Source: Zygnema cylindricum (taxonomy: Eukaryota; Streptophyta; Zygnematophyceae; Zygnematales; Zygnemataceae). From it: a DNA stretch of 38,331 nucleotides. The notes beneath the pieces were generated by a model that was not told the DNA's origin, ran no database searches, and worked only from the letters and a program-made list of their open reading frames with translations. How positions within the stretch are numbered: position 1 is the stretch's first letter; each line of letters starts with the position of its first letter. The translations under genes and the position numbers were made by a program. Shown here piece after piece: positions 17,753 through 38,331 of the stretch. The stretch spans positions 322,322-360,652 of the forward strand of contig JBBHKE010000962.1 in the NCBI GenBank assembly GCA_037447655.1, read 5' to 3'.

Positions 17753-20710
17753 TGCATATATATATACAATATATATATATATATATATATATATTAATAA
17801 TTCTTTCCATGTTGAATTCCATTTGTTAATATATAGTCATTGTTTTTTTCTGCTTTTGTTTCCTGTTAGAGAGGGAGAGGGGGAGGGGGAGAGGGGGAGA
17901 GGGGAGGAGAGCGGAGGCGGGAAAGGGAGGAGGGAGGTTGGGGAGGGAGAGAGAGAGAGGAGAGGAAGGGGGAGAGGGGAGAGGGGGGGGGGGGGAGAGG
18001 GGAAGAGGGAGCGAGGGAGCGAGGGAGAGAGGGAGAGAGTGAGAGAGGGAGAGAGGGAGAAACATAATTGCATATTTCTGTATTTTTTTTTTATTAAATT
18101 CGTGCAGTGAACAGCGGATAAATGGGGAAAACGTCAATTTTTTAATTTCCTCTCCAACTAATAAAAAGAATTTAGAAGATTCCAATTTTAGTGTTGAAGG
18201 TATAGTAAAACCCCCTCCGCCTCCCCTTTCCCCTCCCTCTCCCTCTCCCCCTCCCCCCTCCCTCTCTCCCTCTCTTTCCCCTTTCTCCCTTTTCCTTTTC
18301 CCTCTCCCTCTCGCCCTCTTTCCCAACAAAATGAGTCTTCCTCGAGATGGACGTTTTAAATATGACCTGAAACATTTTGACCGAACCAGATTGATGATGA
18401 TTGACATTTATCGATTCCTGTTTCAGATCTGGGAGAACTGGAAAAAAAAGAAAATTCTAAAAATGATAAAAAAAGGAAATTTATGGGAGTGAGTTTTCAC
18501 AAAAATAGAAATGTTTACGAATCGCATACCTGGTGGGTACAAATGGCCTATATGGAGAGAGGGAGAGAGGGAGAGAGGGAGAGGGGGAGAGGGGGAGGTG
18601 GGGATGGTGGTCTCATATATGGTGGCCTTTAAAACTTATTTTATAAACCAACATCCTATTTCCTTTTTTTTTTTTACATTATATTATATAATTTAATAAA
18701 ATTCAATAAAAATAGGTTTCTATTTTAATTTGGGTTTCTGGTTTTAACTAGTTTTTTTCAAATGATTTTTAAGACAAATTTTTTTTTTTTTTTGCAGGAG
18801 TGGTCAAAAACAAATGTACTTAGGCGGATTTTCTTCAGGTAAAATAAATTAAAATAATTTAAATAGATTTTTTTTGTTATTTTGTAACATTTTATTATTT
18901 TTTAAAAATTTATTATAACAATTTCTTTTATGTGATTTTGGAAATTTTTAAGTTCACTTACAATTTTACCATTTATTGAGTCAATTTGAGTCTATTAGGG
19001 GAAACTGACTAAAGAAATTGAAGTTTTTAAATTGGGTTTAACTCGTGAAATGTGTAAATTTTATGCATGTGAAAATAACAAATGTTTATGTACACTAATT
19101 CTTTTATGATTTTTTTTTTTTCATTTATTTTTTCTCTTCTTCAAGTAATATTTCCTTTTTTTATTAAAATTGGTGGTCATTAAGAATTGGGAATTTTGGG
19201 GTTTATAGTTTACTTTACTTCGTGGCTTTTTGTTTTTTTTTTTTTTTCCTTTTTTTTTTTTTTTTTTGTTTTTTTTTTTTTTTTTTTTTTCCTTTTTTTT
19301 TTATTTGGATAATGTTTTTGAAACAGAGAAGGATGCGGCTTTGGCATGTGATATGATAAATATCAATATGAAGTAAGTTTAATAATTATAAATATGAATT
19401 TAAATTAATATTTATATTTTTAGTCGTTATAAACATCAATTTGAAGTAAGTTTTTTATTGTTATAAACATGAAATTAAATTTTAGTGAGCTCGCCTAAAA
19501 ACTTATGTGTTGAGAATTTTAAGACCGAATATGTACCAAATGTACTAAAATTTTTAATTGTACTTTGAAAGTTAAATTTACTAAAATATTAAAATATGCT
19601 TTAAACTTAAATGTACTTAAGAATTCAGATGCTATAGAATTTACAATTTCAATGTACATAAAAATTAAATGCACCATAAACTTTGAATGTACTTCGAATT
19701 TTAACCATTGTTTTCACTTTCAAAGGAGATATTCTATTTTTAGATATCCTCTTTTTCTTAAATATACCATCAATTTTTCTAATGTCATAGCATTTTTTTA
19801 ACACCATTATATTTTTTGAATACCCTAATAATTTTTTTGGGATTGGTTGTAAACAGAAAAACTCCAAATCTAAATTCCAAAATGAGAGAGGATCAAATTG
19901 AGGAAATCCGTAAGTCTCCATTTTGTTTTTAATACTTGAACGCATTTTTATAAGAATACTTTTGTACCTATGATTAATGTTATTTTAATCGCCAGTTTTT
20001 CTCCCTCTCTACTTTTTCCCCTCTCGACTTTGACCTCTGCTTCTAACACTACTTCTACCTCTACCTCTCCCTCTCCCTCTCCCTCTCCGCTGTAAATTCA
20101 GAATCCTTTTATTCACTTCTTCTAAAACAATTATTGTTTTTAGGAATTTTGCGATTATCAGATACACTTCTTATCCGTTTCCTCTAAAACTTCAATTGTT
20201 TTTTTGTAAATTTCACTTTAATTATTTTTTCAAAAATTTAATTTTGATTATGTTTCTGTAAACTTAACTTTCATATGTTTTTGTAAATTTAACTTTAATT
20301 ATTTTTTTGTAAATTTCAGGGAAATTCCCATTTGAAGTTTTACTTTGGACTTTAAGGAATTATGGGAGAAACAGTTGCTCTCAAAAACGTCAAAATTTCG
20401 CAGGTGTAACTAGGCACCAAAAGGTAGTCAATCTAACAAGACTTATTTTCACCACTTTTTTTCTCTTTTTTCCCCTTTTTTAAGTTCTCCTTTGTTTGTT
20501 TTCTTTCTATTTTGTGGGAAATTTATTTCATGTTGTGAACTAGTTATTTGCCGTTTATATTGATTCTTTTTTTTTTTGGGAATTTTGAGGTTGTTTCAGG
20601 GAAAATGGGAAGCAAGATTTCCCACACCCAAAAGTGGGAATAAGAATAAGTACATATACCTCGGTCTCCATAATACTGAGGAAGAAGCGGTAATCGTGAT
20701 ACCTCATTGA
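16742..20710 (+). CDS. Double-AP2-domain transcription factor (AP2/ERF family)
   Basis: Exons 16742-16805, 17590-17677, 18108-18199, 18427-18532, 18798-18838, 19327-19372, 19857-19909, 20320-20423 and 20600-20689 or, read through, -20710 (TGA). Nine exons with consistent split codons (G|AT, AG|T, G|AT, TG|G, G|AG, AA|A, C|GG) give 234 residues. Residues 1-95 are acidic and Asn-rich. Residues ~99-146 form the first AP2 domain (KFMGVSFHKNRNVYESHTW, then QMYLGGFSSEKDAA, ACDM). Residues ~189-228 form the second (NFAGVTRHQKGKWEARFP, then YIYLGLHNTEEEA). AP2 domains bind DNA through the three-stranded sheet containing the GV and WEA/YLG positions. If it ends at the TGA, the second domain lacks its C-terminal helix; downstream exons at 20958-22648 may supply it. 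Confidence 0.85.
17690..17796. repeat. (TA)n / ATATGC repeat in AP2 intron 2
   Basis: TA-rich dinucleotide repeat with interspersed GCATATA and ACATATA words. It explains the Tyr/Ile runs in open frames on both strands. Confidence 0.9.
17868..18061 (+). repeat. GGGAGA purine tract upstream of AP2 exon 3
   Basis: About 190 bases of GAGAGGGGGAGGG-type purine repeat on the sense strand, ending about 46 bases before the exon 3 acceptor. It is complementary to the CCCTCT tract that follows the same exon. Confidence 0.95.
18211..18328 (+). repeat. CCCTCT pyrimidine tract downstream of AP2 exon 3
   Basis: About 115 bases of CCTCCCTCTCC-type repeat on the sense strand, beginning 12 bases after the donor of exon 3 (GT at 18200). 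Confidence 0.95.
19355..19490 (+). repeat. Donor echo of AP2 exon 6
   Basis: The exon end and donor ATAAATATCAATATGAA|GTAAGTTT (donor at 19373) recur 73 bases downstream as ATAAACATCAATTTGAAGTAAGTTT (donor-like GT at 19446). The following TATAAATATGAATTTAAATT recurs as TATAAACATGAAATTAAATT. The second donor is an intact GTAAGT. Confidence 0.85.
20160..20319 (+). repeat. Repeated pyrimidine-rich acceptor region before AP2 exon 8
   Basis: TTTTTGTAAATTTCACTTTAATTA-like units of about 38 bases recur three to four times (from about 20195). The last one, TTTTTTTGTAAATTTCAG, is the acceptor used by exon 8. Confidence 0.6.
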
Positions 20711-20822
20711 ATCTCCTCCCACTATATTTCTCCCTCCTCCCATCCCCCCCTCTCATCCCCTCTCCCTCCCCTCCCCCTCCCTCCCCTCCTCTCCCCCACC
20801 CTCTCCTCCCCCTCCTCGCCTT
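20711..20822 (+). repeat. CT-rich microsatellite after AP2 exon 9
   Basis: CCTCCC/TCTCCC repeat directly after the second AP2 domain exon. Confidence 0.9.
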
Positions 20823-20957
20823 TAATGCCAAAAGATTTTACACCAATTAGTAATCTTTCAAAACCAGTTGTTGATTTTTGGCGGCAATAAAGTTTGAATG
20901 ACAAACTTTCTAAAGGTTTTTGTTTGTTTTTCATGTATACCTCGACTAATTTCTCAG

Positions 20958-22648
20958 AGTTTGGACTTTCACTGTTCCAAACTACTATTAGTATTTTGGC
21001 ATTTAGAATTAATAATCTTCTATATCTTCTACTTTTTGTATATACATTGAAGAAATTTCTTTAAGGAGTAATGTGAGTCATTTAACTAACTTCTTTAAAG
21101 TTAGTTGGTAGTTAAAGTTAGTTTGTCTAGACAAAAAAACAAAGTGTTTTGTTTTTTTGTGTTATGACAAATTCAATTCCATTTTACGAATGACGAAAAG
21201 TCGTTTGATACTTTTCTCGATTAAACGGGATTCATCTCTCAATTCCAACAATGTTTGTCATCATGTAGTTATAAACTTGGGAAGAAAACCAACCATGGAT
21301 TGTATGTACCACATTATTTCTTGTGTGTAAGCATAGTTATTAAGCTATAGTGGATAGCAAAAACATATTTGAGTTTGGACAAAAAAACTGCACATAATTA
21401 TTTAGTCTTAACCATTTGTGACTTCGGTAAAGGAAATACTTGTACCTTCTGCTTTTTATCGAGACATAATCTTCGATATCGTCGCTCATTTAACTGTTTT
21501 TTTTTTCTGTAATTTTTTTTCTTTTTTTTTTTCTTTTTTTTGTTTTTTTTGATGTTTCATAGGGTTCATGGCTACAAAGCCATATTGAACATGCCGATAA
21601 GCAATGTAAGTTTCATGAAATCTTTTTTCCGATTTTTCTTTTTTTGTTGTGAGAATCGAGGAACTAATCGCTACTTCGTTTATTTGATTTGTTTTTATCT
21701 AACTTTATTTCACATAAAAAAAATATCGCCACAGGTTATTGTTTTGAACAGTAATGGTCGTATTGCTTAAATGCTCTTCTTTTATTATTTATTTTTTTAT
21801 TGTTTTTTGTATTGTTTATATCAGACTACACCGTGATTCGCTATTAGTGTTAATATTTTTTTCGCCACTTAAAACATATTTTCTCCGTACACACTTATCG
21901 GATTTTGGATCTGACGGTTGCGATTGAAAGGATTGAAAGGTAAGTTTCTCAGTTTCCGATTGGCGTTTTAAAGTGAAAATCCGACCATTGTGTACGGATA
22001 AAAGTTGTCTTAAATGGCGAAAAATTATTAACACTAATAGCGATACACGGTGTACTTTTATTGTTTATTTTTTTAGGTAAGGTCTTTACTTCTCCAATTT
22101 TATGCTGGAAAATGCTCCTTTTATTGTATCAACACTAATTCAGACGCTTCTTTTACCATCAAATATATACAAAGAGGGAGAGGGAGAGGTAGAGGGAGAC
22201 GGAGAGGGTGAAGGAGAGGGAGAGGGAGAGGGAGAGGGAGAGGGAGTGGTAAATAGTGTGGATCTATTGGTCTAAAGACGAAGCTTGTTTGAGTAGGCTC
22301 TTCTTGCCACATAAAATAGTTATAATTCGTTAAGAATTGTTAAGAATCGCAAGACATAACTTAACATAATTGCGTGCGATTATTTGCTAATAATGATGAT
22401 TGGTTAACTGAAGGGTCATTTTAAATGATTTCGGTGGAAGAAAACTACTTGGTTAAATTGACATCATCCTTATGTCAAATAGTGTATCGAGATTTGTCGA
22501 ACCATTTCATGATTCTCACCCAAGCCATCTACACTATTTTGAATGTTCTGACTCCAATTTTTTTATATATGTTTCAGTACTTGGAATACATCCAGAATGG
22601 GTGCAAAGAGCCGAAACTGTGAGTCTTTTTAACAAAAGAGACTTTTGA
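20958..22648 (+). CDS. Candidate 3' exons of the AP2 gene
   Basis: If the GTAATC at 20690 is used as a donor, three downstream exons fit. They are 20958-20990 (SLDFHCSKLLL, phase 0 both sides), 21563-21605 (GSWLQSHIEHADKQ, leaving one base T) and 22578-22648 (T|TA gives Leu, then LGIHPEWVQRAET, stop TGA 22646-22648). All have AG acceptors and GT donors, and the split codon closes. Joined to EEEA, the first candidate supplies an aromatic and Leu-rich stretch where the AP2 helix is expected. Evidence is phase compatibility only; the first short exon is the weakest. Confidence 0.38.
21827..22054. mobile_element. MITE, family 1, copy B
   Basis: About 228 bp. The left end is TACACCGTGATTCGCTATTA, the right end CACTAATAGCGATACACGGTGTA. 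Inner inverted CGCCACTTAAAACA / AATGGCG and CCGTACACAC / TGTGTACGG lie around the core GACGGTTGCGATTGAAAGG. It lies inside the candidate AP2 intron 21606-22577. Confidence 0.85.
22171..22248. repeat. GGGAGA microsatellite
   Basis: Purine hexamer repeat (GAGGGA) of about 78 bases. Confidence 0.92.
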
Positions 22649-22862
22649 AAGGCATCACTCTTGGTTTTGACGACTTCAATGAAGAAAAAAGGCTCAAAAT
22701 CGGATAAAATCGGGTCACTTGGTCGATCTTAAAGGTTAATCTTGTGGTATACATAGAAAATTTATATATGTATATAGGAGGGCATGTGACGTTTGTAGAT
22801 GTGTTGAAATGTCGTTTCGGCCCTTTCCATGTATATAGTTATAGAACTCTCGTCTACTATAT

Positions 22863-23122
22863 TTGCTGGTGGCGCAATAGTTAAGGTTTTTTTCGCCACA
22901 TAAACCAGTTTTTCTCGGTGCACCCTTGTCCGATTTTCCATCCGACGGTTGCGATTGAAAGGTAACATTCCCACATTCCGATTGGTGGTCTTTAATTGAA
23001 AAACGAACAGGTGTGTACGGAGAAAAGATAGATAAAGTGGCGAAAATTGTAAATGGTCGTCAATTCTAACGCTTTGACAGTTTTTGATTCAGAAGTCCTA
23101 GGTTCGAGCCCTGGTCGGCTCA
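22863..23122 (+). mobile_element. tRNA-derived element split by a family-1 MITE (copy C)
   Basis: The tRNA-like 5' part GCTGGTGGCGCAATAGTTAA (22866) is separated from its 3' part AAGTCCTAGGTTCGAGCC..GGTCGGCTCAC (23091-23122) by a MITE. The MITE's inverted ends are TTTTTTTCGCCACATAAACC (from ~22886) and GATAAAGTGGCGAAAATT (to 23048), with core GACGGTTGCGATTGAAAGG. The B box GGTTCGAGCC is better preserved than in the 13395 copy. Confidence 0.65.
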
Positions 23123-23149
23123 CTTTCTCCCTTTTACGGGATTCTCTCA

Positions 23150-23372
23150 CGTGTCTCCTAGATTCCCTTGATTCTGCAAATCTCTAGATTTCCCTAGATT
23201 GAAAATCTATAGATTCCCCTAGATTGAAAATCTCTAGATTCCCCCTAGGTTCTGCGAATCTCTGGATTCTCCTAGGTTGAAAATCTCTAAATTCCCCTAG
23301 ATTCTCCGATCTCTAGATTCCCCTAGATTCTACAAATCTCTAGAATCCCCTAGATTCTGCAAATCTTAGAAA
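23150..23372. repeat. ~27-bp minisatellite (CCTAGATTCTGCAAATCTCTAGATT)
   Basis: About eight diverged units of CCCCTAGATT + CTGCAAATCT or GAAAATCT + CTAGATT directly follow the tRNA-derived element and may be its tail. Confidence 0.85.
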
Positions 23373-24830
23373 TGTGTGGTAGTATGTAGTACGGAGTGTA
23401 TATGAGAGAATTGAGAATTGGGGAACTATATGAACTTGGAGATAGAAACTAGTTTAAAGCAACTTTAACAAACGTCAAATTGCTTTAAGCTATTTTCATA
23501 TCTGAATATCTACCATCGGATTAGAGTAGTGAGAAATTGTCCACTGTCCATTGTTGTGAGTATGAAATATTTTTCGGGCAGTCAAAAAGTATTTTTTCAC
23601 ATCGAAAAAGTTTCCGAAGTTCTAATCGTGACATAGCGAAGAACTCACGAAAAAATGTTGGTTTTTGGTTTCCCAAAAAATGTTTCACACTAATAGTGGT
23701 GGGCAGTGTAGCTTACGTGGAAGGCAAATTTTGGTTCAGGGCGTACGATTTTTTTAAGGCAGAAAGTTGATCCTGTCATGTAAGCCCTTATGGCATGGCT
23801 TTTTTTTCTTTTTTTTTTGTTAAAAAAGTACAGTATTGAAAGAATTTCAGCAATGCAATTTTTAGCATTTGGTTCTACATGAATGATATTTGCAACTGAT
23901 TTGAATTTTAATAACAATGTGAATGTTACTAGAGCAGACTAATGTTTTAGCTTATGCACCGGGTTATTATGTACTATTTTTCATGTGTTACAAACTTATG
24001 TTTGAAAATTTGACTTCTTTGCGAGGATATTGTCAATCGTACTTTTCATAATATTATAAATTGTCGAGAATGTTACGTTCCAATCGCAACCATCCTTTTG
24101 ACAATCTGACGTCTGTGCAAGGAGAAAATATGTTTTTAAGGTGAGAAAAAAACAAAAGCAGTAATAGAGATACACGGCGCAGTGCACAAGCTTGGAGAAG
24201 AGCCCACATGAAACGAAGATCTTCTGCTTTCCAACCGATCTACCTTCCCAATATCAATCTCCCTTAGAAATATCGTTACTTTTCCCCTTCTTTCTGCCAT
24301 AAGTGGCTACTATTTTCTCTCTCCCTATGCGATTGGTGATCTCCGAAGTGCCCTTTCTCATGTGTATATATCTAATGAAATACATTTTTCCTGTCTTTTT
24401 TAATACTCACCACTTGAAGGCTCACCTAAACGTAAAAACCTTTGTAAGAGAGAAACTTTTCGTCCTGTTTTCTACCATGTAGAAAACCAGATTTATAGGG
24501 AAATTGTTGAAAACACGTTTCAAAATTTGTTCTTCAAGAGTCAGAGATTCGCCGACTGCTCCTCTTGCCATTTTGCCACTCCTTTGTCTCCTTCCACTCA
24601 CATTTTCAAGCTTCCAGCTCCGAAGTCTCAAAAAAAACCTTAAATCTTAAAAAAATCTAAAAATCTCCATAGAAACTGACGAGCACAATTTCATTAGGGC
24701 ACTTTTTCTCTCCCCTGAGAGCTCCACTTATCATTATGAACTTTCTCGCAGCATTTTCCCCTTTCAATTGCTCGAGTTTTTATGAGAGTTTTCCATTGAT
24801 AAAGCAATTTCACAATGTTAAGCAGAATAG
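23373..24830. other. Intergenic DNA with a degenerate MITE remnant
   Basis: No gene recognised. At ~24075-24182 CAATCGCAACCATCC, GGAGAAAATATG and AATAGAGATACACGG resemble the right half of a family-1 MITE. A 69-codon minus-strand open frame at 24422-24631 (MARGAVGESLTLEEQ) lacks splice support and was not called. Confidence 0.5.
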
Positions 24831-24833
24831 TAA

Positions 24834-24877
24834 ACACTGTATCGCTATTAGTGTTAACACTAGTAGCGATACAGTGT
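24834..24877. mobile_element. Terminal-repeat-only MITE (palindromic footprint)
   Basis: A 44-bp palindrome with one mismatch: ACACTGTATCGCTATTAGTG on the left and CACTAGTAGCGATACAGTGT on the right. It has the termini of family 1 without the interior. Confidence 0.85.
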
Positions 24878-25424
24878 AATTTCCTACATGGAATCAACAC
24901 TAACTTTCCACATATCTCAAGAGAGTAACATATATACAAAGAGGGAAAAAAATAATTTCATTAAAAAACTTTGAATTAAAATCGTTTTTTTTTTTTTTTT
25001 GTCAAGTGTTTATTGCCAAAACCTATGCACAAATCTTGGTTCCCCTTTACAGCAAATCTGACGCAAATTTGAAATTCCTGACGAAAAAGTTCAATAATCT
25101 AGTCTCGTAATTATTGAAAAAAACGAGGTACTAGTCTACATATCGAAAGTACTCTAGACAAAAAAAATCACAGCAAAAAGGAATGGTATACTGTACTTCA
25201 ATTCATTTTCTAATTTCAAAAAAAAATGAACTCCCGCTTATGATCCTTCATCGGAGTTTTCTGGTTTGCGAGAATAGGTTGAGAAGAAATCAACCTCTCC
25301 TCGAGCTATTCTTTTTAAATGTTCTGAACTTTGTTCTCCGGTATCCTGCGCAAAAAAAAAAAAAAAACACATTCCCATTCAGACTCTCATCCAGCTCAGA
25401 TAGAATACTCCTATTTTTTACGTG

Positions 25425-25492
25425 ACTTAACCCTAAAAAACCCTAAGAAACCCAAAAAAACCCTAGAAAACCCAAACCCTAAAAGACCGTGA
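25425..25492. repeat. Degenerate CCCTAAA-like (interstitial telomere/telobox-like) repeat
   Basis: AACCCTAAAAAACCCTAAG followed by further ACCCTAGAAAACCC and AAACCCTAAA words. It matches the plant-type telomere unit CCCTAAA only loosely. Confidence 0.55.
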
Positions 25493-26205
25493 AGCGTTAT
25501 TTGAGTCAATGACACTGGATCGGTGTTCCTAAATTTTCCCCTCTAACCCAAAAGAGTGAACAATTATTGTTTAATTCTTAACGCTAATTCTTTAAGCAGT
25601 TCAGAATCAAATTTATCACCCAAAATTGAATCAGAATTAACAACACTGACATTTAATAATTTCTACGCTAATAATTTCTTGAATATAATAACGATTCATG
25701 GTGTGATGTGTTAGGATTCAGTTTGGTAGATTTTTGATAGGCTTTGATATTTCATTGGTTAATTCTGTGTGCGTCCTTACTTTGTCATTTTTATTTGTCA
25801 TTTACTATTCACTGTGGTTTATTATTTTCAGCTTGCTTTATCTTGTGTGACAATTTTTACCTTTGTTGACTTTTCCTTTAATTTATTTCTGTGTCTGTCA
25901 TAGTTTACCATCGTGCGTTTTTAATAAAGCTTATCATTCTTCTCCTCATTATAGTGAGTCTTTTGTCAAGCAAGCCTATAAACAGACATCTTATTAATAT
26001 AATTATAAATTATGTCCTGTTCCATGATAAAGCATTGTTTTTATATGCATATTTTCACCACCAATACAAAAATTTATCACTACAACATCCATACATAAAT
26101 TTTATCTCTTCATTATTGTGAAACAAATACACAATAATATCCTCATTCCACAACCATTTAAACAGGTTTTCTAAAAAGACCTTTCTTAAGATGTAAAAGT
26201 AAGGC

Positions 26206-37822
<11,617 letters not shown>

Positions 37823-37919
37823 CTACTGCATATTTCAAATTTCACATAATTGACACTACCTATTTTAATTTGACATCCTTCAGTTTATATACTTGGTGAC
37901 CTTTTATGGGAAATTCTGG

Positions 37920-38085
37920 TGATGTATATCGAATAGATTTCCCATCTCCTCCTCCCGTTCCTTATCCCTCTCTCTCTCGCTCTCCATCTCCCTCTCACCC
38001 GATAATGGATATGAATTTTTCTTGAGTGTCTCAATGATCAATTGTCGACGGCATAAATCGAATAACCAATAATCGATATACATCA
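37920..38085. mobile_element. MITE-like element in ABCC intron
   Basis: 166 bp bounded by a perfect 13-bp inverted repeat TGATGTATATCGA / TCGATATACATCA, with AT-rich interior and a CTCTCTC patch. It shares no obvious words with family 1. Confidence 0.5.
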
Positions 38086-38331
38086 AAATCAACAATATGA
38101 CATCAACAATATCACAAAAAATCTGAAAAATGCCTAAACAATGCACTTAAAATACTTTTAATGATGTAGGCTGTTTTCCCTTCAATACTTACCTCTCAAC
38201 AGTTGACAAGTACAGAAAATTTTGAAATTCCATGATCCAAAAATTCAAGCAGAATCCTGCAGAACTCAGGTTTTTTCTGTACTTGAGTTTTCACCGTATT
38301 TAGAGAAAGAGAGAGAGAGAGAGAGAGAGAG

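Noticed and set aside
17688-18110. 140-codon + strand open frame with Tyr/Ile then Gly/Glu/Arg runs
   Set aside because: Made of (TA)n and GGGAGA microsatellites in an AP2 intron.
23150-23372. CRISPR-like array
   Set aside because: Units of ~27 bp abut without unique spacers, and the genome is eukaryotic; it is a minisatellite.
24422-24631. 69-codon minus-strand open frame (LTLEEQILKRVFNNF)
   Set aside because: Reads like coding sequence locally, but no exons join to it and no family was recognised.
38197-38270. Possible further upstream ABCC exon ending TTGAGAG|GTAAGT on the minus strand
   Set aside because: Phase would fit, but the peptide (FQNFLYLSTVER) does not match the conserved sequence before NBD1 Walker A, so it was not included.

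Overview
Eukaryotic nuclear DNA: AT-rich, with GT-AG introns, long homopolymers and many CT/GA microsatellites. I read four spliced genes by eye from splice sites, matching exon phases and protein motifs. A transcription factor with two AP2 domains, a plant-type ABCC transporter (NBD1 carrying VTNQ at the H-loop) and a J-protein whose tail resembles plant DnaJ/DNAJC9 proteins suggest the green lineage, probably an alga. An early-diverging streptophyte is possible but is only an inference. There is no sign of bacterial or organellar DNA.

Layout. Positions 1-2374 (+): last four exons of a DNAJC9-like J-domain co-chaperone; its J domain lies before the window. 2375-7211: intergenic DNA with (TA)n, a GC-rich foldback element, 15-bp and 11-bp tandem repeats, a MITE and a roughly 67-bp degenerate tandem array. 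7212-11794 (+): a seven-exon, 502-residue coiled-coil protein with two Glu/Arg/Lys microsatellite-encoded segments. 11795-16741: a 178-base assembly gap, a possible LTR piece, a tRNA-derived element, remnants of an unrecognised minus-strand gene, and a 323-bp tandem repeat rich in ACGT and CCAAT motifs. 16742-20710, probably to 22648 (+): the AP2 gene. 22649-26205: repeats and MITE copies, no gene recognised. 26206-37739 (-): the last 20 exons (829 codons) of an ABCC/MRP transporter (NBD1, TMD2, NBD2); its start lies beyond the window.

The genes do not form a pathway. The most unusual signal is a recurring pattern in all four genes: exon-intron boundaries (the splice site plus 10-50 bases of adjoining exon) are repeated as diverged tandem copies in the neighbouring intron. 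I call these boundary echoes. One ABCC acceptor has five extra copies. A second notable structure is AP2 exon 3, flanked by a purine GGGAGA tract on one side and its complementary CCCTCT tract on the other, an arrangement expected to loop the exon out.
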